DNA of 7,267 nt from Anaerolineae bacterium (GTDB lineage: Bacteria > Chloroflexota > Anaerolineae > Aggregatilineales > Phototrophicaceae): contig JADLHH010000566.1 in NCBI GenBank assembly GCA_020848855.1, positions 1-7,267 on the forward strand. Reading direction: 5' to 3'. Below are positions 1 through 6,272 of the stretch, piece by piece (within the stretch, counting starts at the first letter, position 1; every line of letters begins with the position of its first letter). Below the pieces are notes generated by a model. The model saw only the letters and a program-made list of their open reading frames with translations. It had not been told where the DNA came from and did not search any database. The position numbers were made by a program, and so were the translations under genes.

Positions 1-78
1 CAGGCTGGGCATGTCTGGGACGATACGCTCCGTTCGCCCGGCGGCGTGAACCCGGTCACCTGGTACTTCAAGGCATAA
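1..78 (+). CDS. C-terminal end of probable ABC transporter solute-binding protein (family 5), partial
   Basis: Only the last 25 codons and the TAA stop (76-78) are present; the gene starts upstream of the window. The visible tail ends with NPVTWYFKA, a short aromatic ending that fits the C-terminal lobe of SBP family 5 (peptide/nickel-binding, DppA/OppA-like) proteins. The main evidence is position: the next genes are permease B, permease C, ATPase D and ATPase F, and in the classical dppABCDF order the binding protein comes first. The product would be an exported, usually lipid-anchored or periplasmic protein that captures the ligand and delivers it to the permease pair. The fragment is too short for motif-level identification, so the call is mostly inference from context. 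Confidence 0.68.
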   Translation, partial: QAGHVWDDTLRSPGGVNPVTWYFKA

Positions 79-91
79 CAAACTTAAGTCT

Positions 92-123
92 GGAAGGTGG
101 GATCAGTAGCGATCCCACCTTCC
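92..123 (+). terminator. Perfect 13-bp inverted repeat (stem-loop) between binding-protein and permease genes
   Basis: Positions 92-104 (GGAAGGTGGGATC) pair without mismatch with 111-123 (GATCCCACCTTCC), leaving a 6-nt loop, AGTAGC. The stem lies 13 nt after the upstream stop codon and ends 27 nt before the next ATG. No U-run follows it directly; the nearest T5 is at 133-137, 9 nt beyond the stem. It is therefore a weak candidate for a classical intrinsic terminator. Hairpins in the gap after a binding-protein gene are known in several ABC importer operons, where they protect the upstream mRNA end or reduce read-through, so the binding protein is made in excess over the membrane components. 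That role is inferred here. The inverted repeat itself is seen directly. Confidence 0.72.
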
Positions 124-142
124 CAATAGACGTTTTTCATTT

Positions 143-146
143 GAGG
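143..146 (+). promoter_or_regulatory. Shine-Dalgarno site for the first permease gene
   Basis: GAGG lies 4 nt before the ATG at 151, in the context TTGAGGAAAAATG. It supports that start codon. It sits downstream of the 92-123 stem-loop and would stay accessible if the hairpin forms. Confidence 0.65.
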
Positions 147-150
147 AAAA

Positions 151-1134
151 ATGCTTAACTTCATCATTCGTCGTTTGGTCACCGCCGTGTTGACACTCTG
201 GGCGATCTCGGTGATGAGTTTCATCATCATCCAGTTACCCCCTGGTGACTTCCTGACATCCTACGTGGCAAATCTTGCCCAGATGGGCACAACCGTCACC
301 AGCGATCAGGTTGAGATCATGCGCGAAACGTATGGTCTGGATCAGCCGATTTACGTGCAGTACGCCAAGTGGATGAGCGGCGTGATTCGCGGCGATTTCG
401 GCAGGTCGCTCGAATGGGGCGTCCCGGTGACCGATCTCATCTGGGACAGGCTCGGCTACAGCATCATGGTCGGGGCGTCGTCAATATTGTTTGTTTGGTC
501 AATTGCGATTCCCATCGGCGTCTTCTCGGCAACGCATCAGTATTCGCTGATGGATTATGTATCCACTTTTTTTGGATTCCTGGGTCTGGCAATACCCGAC
601 TTCCTGCTGGCGCTCGTCCTGATGTGGATCGGCTACTCCGCCTTCGGTCAGAATGTGGGCGGGCTTTTCTCGCCTGAATTTCAGGATGCGCCCTGGTCGC
701 TGGCAAAACTCGGCGACTTAATCAGTCACCTGTGGATTCCCATGATCGTCGTCGGCACTGCCGGCACAGCCGGACTCATCCGTACCATGCGCGCCAATAT
801 GCTGGACGAAATCAACCAGCCCTACGTTGAAACCGCCCGCGCCAAGGGGCTAAGCGAGCGTCACCTGATCTGGAAATACCCGGTGCGCGTGGCGCTGAAT
901 CCCTTCGTCAGCACCGTCGGCTACGCCCTGCCGTCGCTCATTGGCGGCGTCATCATCGTCGGCGTCGTGCTGAACCTGCCCACTATTGGACCGCTCCTGC
1001 TGCGCGCGCTTTTGTCGCAGGATATGTTTCTGGCAGGAGCAATTGTCCTGTTGTTGAGTTCCCTGACGGTCATCGGCACGCTGATGTCCGACATTCTCTT
1101 AGCTCTGCTCGATCCACGCATCCGGCTGGAATAG
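151..1134 (+). CDS. dppB: ABC transporter permease, DppB/OppB type
   Basis: This is an inner-membrane permease subunit of a peptide/nickel-family importer, and at 327 residues it has normal DppB length. Membrane segments are visible at about residues 9-30, 105-128, 135-165, 190-212, 255-285 and 290-318. The long polar stretch between the first two is the usual extracytoplasmic loop of this family. The EAA loop that docks on the ATPase is at about residues 225-246: YVETARAKGLSERHL, then a KYPVR segment and an asparagine-proline turn. The protein ends in the family-typical LLDPRIRLE. The ATG at 151 has a GAGG ribosome binding site, and the N-terminus MLNFIIRRL is typical for DppB. It should pair with the next gene product to form the channel. 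The family is clear. The transported substrate (di-/oligopeptide, nickel, sugar oligomer or other) cannot be read from the permease, so the symbol means family type only. Confidence 0.95.
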   Translation: MLNFIIRRLVTAVLTLWAISVMSFIIIQLPPGDFLTSYVANLAQMGTTVTSDQVEIMRETYGLDQPIYVQYAKWMSGVIRGDFGRSLEWGVPVTDLIWDRLGYSIMVGASSILFVWSIAIPIGVFSATHQYSLMDYVSTFFGFLGLAIPDFLLALVLMWIGYSAFGQNVGGLFSPEFQDAPWSLAKLGDLISHLWIPMIVVGTAGTAGLIRTMRANMLDEINQPYVETARAKGLSERHLIWKYPVRVALNPFVSTVGYALPSLIGGVIIVGVVLNLPTIGPLLLRALLSQDMFLAGAIVLLLSSLTVIGTLMSDILLALLDPRIRLE

Positions 1135-1146
1135 AGACACAAAACA

Positions 1147-2307
1147 ATGACTGATACCTTGACTTCTCCGCTTCCGGGGAAGCTCGACGGACCCGATCCT
1201 GTCAGCGAGGACGTAGCCGTCGCTATCGCGTCGCCGCGCAAGCTCATGTGGTGGAAGTTCCGCAAGCACCGGGTGGCGGTGTTTAGTCTGGTCGTGCTGA
1301 TTATCCTGTACCTGATGGCGATCTTCGCCGGTTTCCTCAGCCCGTACGACCCGAACACGTACAACGCAGCGTACAAGTTCGTTCCCCCCATGCAGATCAC
1401 CTTTATCGACGGGCAGGGCAGCTTCACCTTCCGCCCCGGCGTGAACATGCTGGTCAGCGAGCGTGACCCCGAAACCCTGCGGATCACCTACACGGCGGAT
1501 AGCGCCGTCTGGTATCCGCTTCACTTCTTCGTCAAGGGCGAGCCGTATACCCTGTTTGGCTTCCTCAAGCTGGATATTCACCTGTTCGGCTTGGGCGACG
1601 AGGCGCAGGGAATGCCCATCTTCCCGATCGGCTCCGACCGGCTCGGACGTGACGTTTTTTCGCGCGTCCTGTACGGGGCGCAGGTTTCGCTCTCCATCGG
1701 TCTCGTCAGCGTGTTCCTGAGCGTGGCGCTCGGCATCGTCCTGGGTGGCATTTCCGGCTACTACGGCGGCGCTGTCGATAACGTCATCCAGCGGGTGATC
1801 GAATTCATCCGCAGCCTGCCTTCCCTGCCCTTGTGGATGGCGCTCAGCGCTGCCCTGCCCCCCGACATGCCGCAGGAGAGCCGCTACTTCGGCATCACCA
1901 TCATCCTGTCGGTCATCGGCTGGACATCGCTGGGGCGGCAGGTGCGCGGGCGCTTCCTCGCGCTGCGTACCGACGATTTCGTGCTGGCGGCGCGTCTCAC
2001 CGGTGCGAGCGACTGGCGCATCATCATCCGGCACATGGTTCCCTCGTTCACCAGCCACATCATCGCCTCGCTCACGCTCTCCATTCCGGGCATCATCCTG
2101 GCGGAGACCGCGCTGAGCTTTCTCGGTCTGGGGCTGCGCCAGCCGGCGATCAGTTGGGGAATCCTGCTGCAGGAAGCGCAGAACATCCGCACGGTAGCGC
2201 TGTCCCCCTGGCTGCTCCTGCCGGGTATCGCTGTCGTCATTACGGTGCTCGCATTCAACTTCCTGGGTGACGGCTTGCGCGACGCTGCCGACCCCTTCGT
2301 TCGTTAG
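1147..2307 (+). CDS. dppC: ABC transporter permease, DppC/OppC type, with long extracytoplasmic insert
   Basis: This is the second inner-membrane permease of the importer. A cytoplasmic N-terminus rich in basic residues (about 30-40) precedes TM1 (about 41-63). The DppC hallmark GSDRLGRDVFSR starts at residue 162 and is followed by the core membrane segments. The EAA loop is at about 277-300 (DFVLAARLTGASDW), and the tail FLGDGLRDAADPFVR is typical for the family. At 386 residues it is longer than the usual 280-310. The excess is an insert of roughly 80-100 residues between TM1 and the GSD motif (about 70-160), rich in aromatics and beta-type sequence. The start is 12 bp after the dppB stop, with only a weak purine stretch (AGAGA, 1133-1137) upstream, so translation is probably coupled. 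It pairs with the preceding permease and the two ATPases that follow. Family assignment is firm; the substrate is not determined. Confidence 0.95.
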   Translation: MTDTLTSPLPGKLDGPDPVSEDVAVAIASPRKLMWWKFRKHRVAVFSLVVLIILYLMAIFAGFLSPYDPNTYNAAYKFVPPMQITFIDGQGSFTFRPGVNMLVSERDPETLRITYTADSAVWYPLHFFVKGEPYTLFGFLKLDIHLFGLGDEAQGMPIFPIGSDRLGRDVFSRVLYGAQVSLSIGLVSVFLSVALGIVLGGISGYYGGAVDNVIQRVIEFIRSLPSLPLWMALSAALPPDMPQESRYFGITIILSVIGWTSLGRQVRGRFLALRTDDFVLAARLTGASDWRIIIRHMVPSFTSHIIASLTLSIPGIILAETALSFLGLGLRQPAISWGILLQEAQNIRTVALSPWLLLPGIAVVITVLAFNFLGDGLRDAADPFVR

Positions 2308-2309
2308 GA
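2306..2309 (+). promoter_or_regulatory. Shine-Dalgarno site deciding the start of the first ATPase gene
   Basis: AGGA overlaps the TAG stop of the upstream permease gene and lies 8 nt before the ATG at 2318. The same frame is open back to an ATG at 2267, but that start has no comparable site and would add residues that read through the permease C-terminus. The site therefore favours 2318. Confidence 0.6.
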
Positions 2310-2317
2310 ATGAATGG

Positions 2318-3352
2318 ATGAATGACAGGAACGTCTTACTGGAAGTCCGAAATCTCAAGGTATCGTTCTTCCTCACTGAAGCGACGGTGCAAGCCGTTGA
2401 TGGCGTCAACCTCACCATCGAGGCGGGCAGGACGCTCGGCGTCGTCGGCGAAAGCGGCTGCGGCAAAAGCGTCACCGCCCGCGCCATCCTGGGCATGGTG
2501 CGTCACCCCGGCAAAGTCACCAGCGGCGAGATCATTTATCGCGACCGCGCCGGCAGAGCCGTCGATATTGCGAAACTGCCCCCCGACGGCTCGGAAATCC
2601 ACGGCATCCGCTGGGGCGAAATCGCCATGATCTTTCAGGAGCCGATGACATCCCTCAGCCCGGTTCACACCATTGGCAACCAGATGATCGAAGCCCTTCG
2701 CCTGCACAAGGACGTGAGCAAGACCGCCGCCGAAGCGGTATCGGTCGACCTGATGAAGCGCGTCGGTCTGCCAACCCCGGAACGGCTGCTCAATCGCTAT
2801 CGCCACGAGCTAAGCGGTGGGATGCGTCAGCGTGTGATGATTGCGATGGCGCTGACCTGCAATCCGCGTTTGCTGATCGCCGACGAGCCGACTACCGCAC
2901 TGGACGTGACCACCCAGGCGCAAATCCTCGACCTCATGCGCGACCTGCAAGCCGAATACCAGATGGCAATCATGTTCATCACCCACAATCTCGGCGTGAT
3001 CGCGGAAATGGCGGACGATGTCGTCGTCATGTATCTGGGTAAGGAAGTCGAAGTCACGGACGTGGACACCCTGTTTCACGGGGCGGCGCATCCCTATACG
3101 CAGGCGCTGCTGCGCTCCATCCCCCGGCACGACATCGTCGTTGACCGCCTGGCGACCATCGAAGGCACGGTGCCAGACCCCAGCGCCATTCCCGCCGGTT
3201 GCGCCTTTCACCCGCGCTGCCTGCATTACCGGGCGAGCGAGTGCAAAGTGCCGCCGTTCATCCAGGTTTCCGAGAAGCATTTCGTTCGCTGCACGCGCGT
3301 GTACGATCTCAACGAGCATTTAGTCGATTCGCAAACGGTCCCGCAGCAATGA
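2318..3352 (+). CDS. dppD: ABC transporter ATP-binding protein, DppD/OppD type
   Basis: This cytoplasmic ATPase of the importer has 344 residues, normal for DppD. All nucleotide-binding motifs are intact: Walker A GESGCGKS at 44-51, Q-loop Gln107 in [10 protein letters not shown], signature LSGGMRQR at 165-172, Walker B with Asp189 and catalytic Glu190 (ADEPTTALD), and switch His223 (THNLGV). A C-terminal oligopeptide/dipeptide transporter domain follows, with Cys295, Cys301, Cys309 and Cys325. In some characterised DppD/OppD proteins the matching cysteines hold a [4Fe-4S] cluster; that role is inferred here. The chosen start lies 10 bp after the permease stop and gives [17 protein letters not shown], the expected first strand. 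The upstream ATG at 2267 would add 17 residues that overlap the permease. The stop overlaps the next ATG in ATGA. The protein should form a heterodimer with the next ATPase and drive import through permeases B and C. Confidence 0.95.
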   Translation: MNDRNVLLEVRNLKVSFFLTEATVQAVDGVNLTIEAGRTLGVVGESGCGKSVTARAILGMVRHPGKVTSGEIIYRDRAGRAVDIAKLPPDGSEIHGIRWGEIAMIFQEPMTSLSPVHTIGNQMIEALRLHKDVSKTAAEAVSVDLMKRVGLPTPERLLNRYRHELSGGMRQRVMIAMALTCNPRLLIADEPTTALDVTTQAQILDLMRDLQAEYQMAIMFITHNLGVIAEMADDVVVMYLGKEVEVTDVDTLFHGAAHPYTQALLRSIPRHDIVVDRLATIEGTVPDPSAIPAGCAFHPRCLHYRASECKVPPFIQVSEKHFVRCTRVYDLNEHLVDSQTVPQQ

Positions 3353-4377
3353 CAACCAATAATCACAACGATGCCGACGTGTTGTTGCGCGTCACTAATC
3401 TCAAGAAATATTTCCCTATTCATCATCGCGGGCTTTTTGGCTCGAAAATCGTCAACCAGGTTCGGGCGGTCGATGACGTCAGTTTCTTCATTCGTCGCGG
3501 CGAAGTCCTCGGCTTGGTCGGCGAAAGCGGCTGCGGCAAAACCACGACTGGACGGGTGATCCTGCGGGCGATTGACCCGACAGCCGGCGAAAGTATCGTC
3601 GACGATACCAATCTGGGGCAGGTCGATCTCGCCAAACTCTCTCGCGCGGAAATGCAGAAGGTGTGGCAGAACATCCAGCTCATTTTCCAGGACCCGTATT
3701 CGTCGCTGAACCCCCGCATGACGCTCGAACAAATCGTTTCCGAGCCGCTGCGCAATTACCACATCGCCAACGCTTCGCAGCGCCACGACCGGGTAGCGGA
3801 ACTCCTGCAGCTTGTCGGTATGCGCCCCGAATATATGAGCCGCTATCCGCACGCTTTCAGCGGCGGGCAGCGCCAGCGTATCGGGATTGCGCGGGCATTG
3901 GCGCTCAACCCGCAGTTGGTCATCTGTGACGAGCCGGTCTCGGCGCTGGACGTGTCCGTGCAGGCGCAGATATTGAACTTGCTGCAGGATTTGCGCCAGC
4001 AGCTTCACCTGACGTATCTGTTCATCTCGCACGATCTCAGCGTCGTGCGCCATCTCAGCAATCGTGTCGCCGTGATGTACGTCGGCAAGGTGGTTGAAGT
4101 TGCCGACACGGAAGACCTGTTTACCGATATCAAGCATCCGTACACCGAAGCCCTGCTCGCTTCCGCGCCGACGCCAGACCCGCGCGCCCGGAAGAACCGC
4201 AAGCCGTTAGCCGGCGAAATCGCCGACCCGGCGAACCCGCCCACCGGATGCTATTTCCACCCGCGTTGTCCTTATGCCCAGGAACGGTGTAAAGTGGAGC
4301 AGCCCGCTCTGCGCGAGGTCAAGCCGAACCACTGGGCAAGCTGTCACTTTTCCGAGGAAATTCCGTTTCAATCGTAA
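3349..4377 (+). CDS. dppF: ABC transporter ATP-binding protein, DppF/OppF type
   Basis: This is the second ATPase of the importer, with 342 residues. Motifs are complete: Walker A GESGCGKT at 58-65, Q-loop Gln114 in [13 protein letters not shown], signature FSGGQRQR at 170-177, Walker B Asp194/Glu195 in CDEPVSALD, and switch His228 in ISHDLSVV. The [12 protein letters not shown] stretch and the [15 protein letters not shown] context are hallmarks of the F rather than the D subunit. The N-terminal [13 protein letters not shown] and a roughly 12-residue segment before the catalytic core also fit DppF/OppF. The C-terminal domain carries Cys301, Cys307, Cys314 and Cys332 in an arrangement parallel to the D subunit. 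The start at 3349 overlaps the previous stop (ATGA), implying translational coupling; no good ribosome site is visible. The frame is open further upstream to 3199, but a start there would read through the D subunit's C-terminus and add 50 residues outside the family pattern. Confidence 0.95.
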   Translation: MTTNNHNDADVLLRVTNLKKYFPIHHRGLFGSKIVNQVRAVDDVSFFIRRGEVLGLVGESGCGKTTTGRVILRAIDPTAGESIVDDTNLGQVDLAKLSRAEMQKVWQNIQLIFQDPYSSLNPRMTLEQIVSEPLRNYHIANASQRHDRVAELLQLVGMRPEYMSRYPHAFSGGQRQRIGIARALALNPQLVICDEPVSALDVSVQAQILNLLQDLRQQLHLTYLFISHDLSVVRHLSNRVAVMYVGKVVEVADTEDLFTDIKHPYTEALLASAPTPDPRARKNRKPLAGEIADPANPPTGCYFHPRCPYAQERCKVEQPALREVKPNHWASCHFSEEIPFQS

Positions 4378-4406
4378 GCGTTTTTATTGTATGGTCGGGC
4401 TGGGTT

Positions 4407-6179
4407 ATGAAAATTGTCTTACTGTTTCCGCCAAACTGGACACCGAGTATGCCGCACCTCGCGCTGCCGACGCTCACCGCCTACCTGCGCGACAAAGGCA
4501 TCGAGGTCATCCAGCGGGATTTGAACGCCACCACCTTCGATGAAATCCTCACGCAGGCGTTCATCCTGAACAGCGTTGAACGCCTGCGCGGCGATTACGG
4601 CGCGGACGCCCGCCGCCACCCCACCGACCGGCACGGCTTGCCGAAGCGCGAGCATGTGCTGTGGGCGCTGCGCGAAGGTGAGCGGATCGGGCGGGAAGTC
4701 GAGGATGCCAAGCGCATCATCCGCAGCGAGCGCTTCTTCGACGGCGAAACCAGCCTGCCCGCCTTTGAAACCATCATCCAGGCGCTCGAAGTCGCTTCGC
4801 TCCCGTTCTATCCCGCGTCCCTCACTCTGCAAACGTACATTTCGGCGTATCCCACCGACAGCAGCGCCGCGCTGCTGCAAGCCGTCCGCGACGAGAACCA
4901 CAACATCTTTCTGAATCTGTTCCGAAACGGCATCCTCAAAGAGATCGAGCGCGAAAAGCCCGACATCGTCGGCATCTCGATTCCGTCCATGCCGCAGATG
5001 CTGGCGGGCATGACGCTCGGCTATCTGGTGAAGAATTCCGGTCTGGACTGTCACGTCACCGTTGGCGGTCCGCACATCAGTATGCTGCGCGATGAGCTGG
5101 CGAAAGCGCCCGCCATCTTCAGCCTGTTCGACAGCGCCGTCGTGTTCGACGGTGAAGTCCCGCTCTACAGCCTCGCTCAGGCGCTCGCCGGCGACGGCGA
5201 TCTCTCGAAAGTGCCGAATCTCGTCTACCGGGATGGCGACAGCATCCGCATGACCGACCGGAAAACGCCGGAAAAAATCGGTGACCTGCCGATCCCGGAT
5301 TTCGATGGTCTGCCGCTGGACAAATACCTCGCCCCCTATCTCGCGCTGCCGCTGCTGACGGCGCGCGGCTGCTACTTCGGCAAGTGCGCCTTCTGCAACG
5401 TCGGCTATGGCGAGCCGGAATCGTTCAGCCAGCTTCGCGCCGAAAAACTGGTCGAGCAGATGGTCTACCTGAACCAGAAATACGGCACGCGCCACATCTT
5501 CTTCTCCGACGAAGCCATTACGCCCAAGAACCTGCGCGCCTTCCCGCCGATGCTGCGAGCGATGGGCACGCCGTTTCACTGGGGCGGCTGCGCCCGTTTC
5601 GAGGCGGTGATTTCGCGGGAACTGCTGGAAACCATGCAGCGCGGCGGCTGCCGGATGATCCTGTTTGGTCTCGAAAGCGCGTCCGAAGCCATCATGGATC
5701 GCATGATCAAGGGAACCAAAGTCGAAGACATGAGCCGTATTCTGGTCGAAAGCACCGATGCCGGAATCTGGAATCACACCTTCTTCTTCTTCGGTTTCCC
5801 CGGCGAAACGCTGGCGGACGCCCAGGAAACGGTCAATTTCCTGTTCGAGCACAAGCCCTATATTCATTCGGCGGCGCTGGGCACATTCCTCATGGAACGC
5901 TATTCCCCGGCGCATCGCTTTCCGCAGAACTTCGGCGTCTCGAAAATCGTCGACGACCCGACCAGAGACCTCGCCATCTATTTCGACTACGAGGTCGCCG
6001 AGGGCATGGATTCCGAGTTTGCCGAGCGCGTCGCCGACCGCTTCATGGACACGCTGCCGACGAAATCGTATCCGCAGTTTTACGCCAACGATGTCTACCG
6101 GTTCCTGTATGCCAGCTACCTGAGCGAGCACGACAAGCCAATGGTCCCCTGGCTGATTCCTGAACAGCATCAGGTCTAG
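4407..6179 (+). CDS. B12-binding-type radical SAM protein of unknown substrate
   Basis: The 590-residue protein joins a cobalamin-binding-like (Rossmann) N-terminal domain to a radical SAM domain. It opens with MKIVLLFPPNW and an LALPTLTAYLRDKG segment. A helical insert of about 120 residues follows (47-165), then PDIVGISIPS and GGPHIS, typical of the B12-binding fold in this superfamily. Cluster cysteines are Cys322, Cys327 and Cys330 (RGCYFGKCAFCN), spaced CX4CX2C instead of the textbook CX3CX2C. Later SAM-binding features are present: FSDEAI after the second strand, GLES at 421-424 and GFPGET at 463-468. Such enzymes cleave SAM to a 5'-deoxyadenosyl radical and, with cobalamin, often methylate or rearrange unactivated carbons. 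No subfamily can be assigned from sequence alone. The start lies 29 bp after the transporter operon with only a G-rich stretch (GGGCTGGG, 4397-4404) upstream; translation by read-through from the same mRNA is plausible. No nearby gene reveals a peptide or lipid substrate. Confidence 0.88.
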   Translation: MKIVLLFPPNWTPSMPHLALPTLTAYLRDKGIEVIQRDLNATTFDEILTQAFILNSVERLRGDYGADARRHPTDRHGLPKREHVLWALREGERIGREVEDAKRIIRSERFFDGETSLPAFETIIQALEVASLPFYPASLTLQTYISAYPTDSSAALLQAVRDENHNIFLNLFRNGILKEIEREKPDIVGISIPSMPQMLAGMTLGYLVKNSGLDCHVTVGGPHISMLRDELAKAPAIFSLFDSAVVFDGEVPLYSLAQALAGDGDLSKVPNLVYRDGDSIRMTDRKTPEKIGDLPIPDFDGLPLDKYLAPYLALPLLTARGCYFGKCAFCNVGYGEPESFSQLRAEKLVEQMVYLNQKYGTRHIFFSDEAITPKNLRAFPPMLRAMGTPFHWGGCARFEAVISRELLETMQRGGCRMILFGLESASEAIMDRMIKGTKVEDMSRILVESTDAGIWNHTFFFFGFPGETLADAQETVNFLFEHKPYIHSAALGTFLMERYSPAHRFPQNFGVSKIVDDPTRDLAIYFDYEVAEGMDSEFAERVADRFMDTLPTKSYPQFYANDVYRFLYASYLSEHDKPMVPWLIPEQHQV

Positions 6180-6184
6180 GCAGG
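6178..6184 (+). promoter_or_regulatory. Purine-rich ribosome-binding-like site ahead of a short ORF
   Basis: AGGCAGG begins within the TAG stop of the radical SAM gene and lies 7 nt before an ATG at 6192. It is the only convincing Shine-Dalgarno-like sequence between that stop and the next long gene. However, the ATG it serves is in a different frame from that gene. Confidence 0.4.
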
Positions 6185-6191
6185 TCACGGC

Positions 6192-6272
6192 ATGTCCCAG
6201 TCCCGACGTATTTTCCATGCACCCAACACCACCCATGACCAACATGACCGATCACGATTCCCTGCTCGCTGA
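6192..6272 (+). CDS. Possible 26-codon leader or upstream ORF overlapping the next gene start
   Basis: This ORF starts with MSQSRRIF and ends at a TGA at 6270-6272. It has a better ribosome binding site (AGGCAGG, 7-nt spacing) than any start of the large downstream ORF, which lies in another frame and begins inside it. I do not recognise the peptide: it is basic and histidine-rich, with no signal peptide or membrane segment. It could couple translation from the radical SAM gene to the downstream gene by reinitiation. It could also mark an annotation-level frameshift, in which the downstream protein really begins at 6192. It may equally be meaningless. Confidence that it is a true gene is low. 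Confidence 0.2.
   Translation: MSQSRRIFHAPNTTHDQHDRSRFPAR

Noticed and set aside
1099..2496. 465-codon minus-strand open frame over the second permease
   Set aside because: It is antisense to a clearly recognised DppC permease. Its product is polar and rich in Arg, Gln, Asp and Glu, as expected from the antisense of membrane-protein codons, with no domain seen.
3199..3348. Upstream extension of the second ATPase (50 more residues)
   Set aside because: It reads the D-subunit C-terminus in another frame and gives no family-like sequence. The ATGA overlap start at 3349 fits DppF length and operon spacing.
4378..4406. Possible promoter or terminator in the gap before the radical SAM gene (TTTTTATTGTATGG)
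   Set aside because: There is a T5 run at 4381-4385 but no stem before it, only a 5-bp TTTCC/GGAAA pair inside the coding region. No -35/-10 pair with proper spacing could be supported.
4419..6245. 608-codon open frame on the minus strand, opposite the radical SAM gene
   Set aside because: It mirrors the codon structure of a GC-rich gene whose + strand product has clear radical SAM motifs. Its translation is low-complexity, rich in Arg, Gly, Val and Asp, with no recognisable domain.
6234..6249. CATGACC repeated twice at the start of the HAD-fusion gene
   Set aside because: A 7-base direct repeat spaced by 2 nt, within codons for MTNMT, is too short to mean anything by itself.
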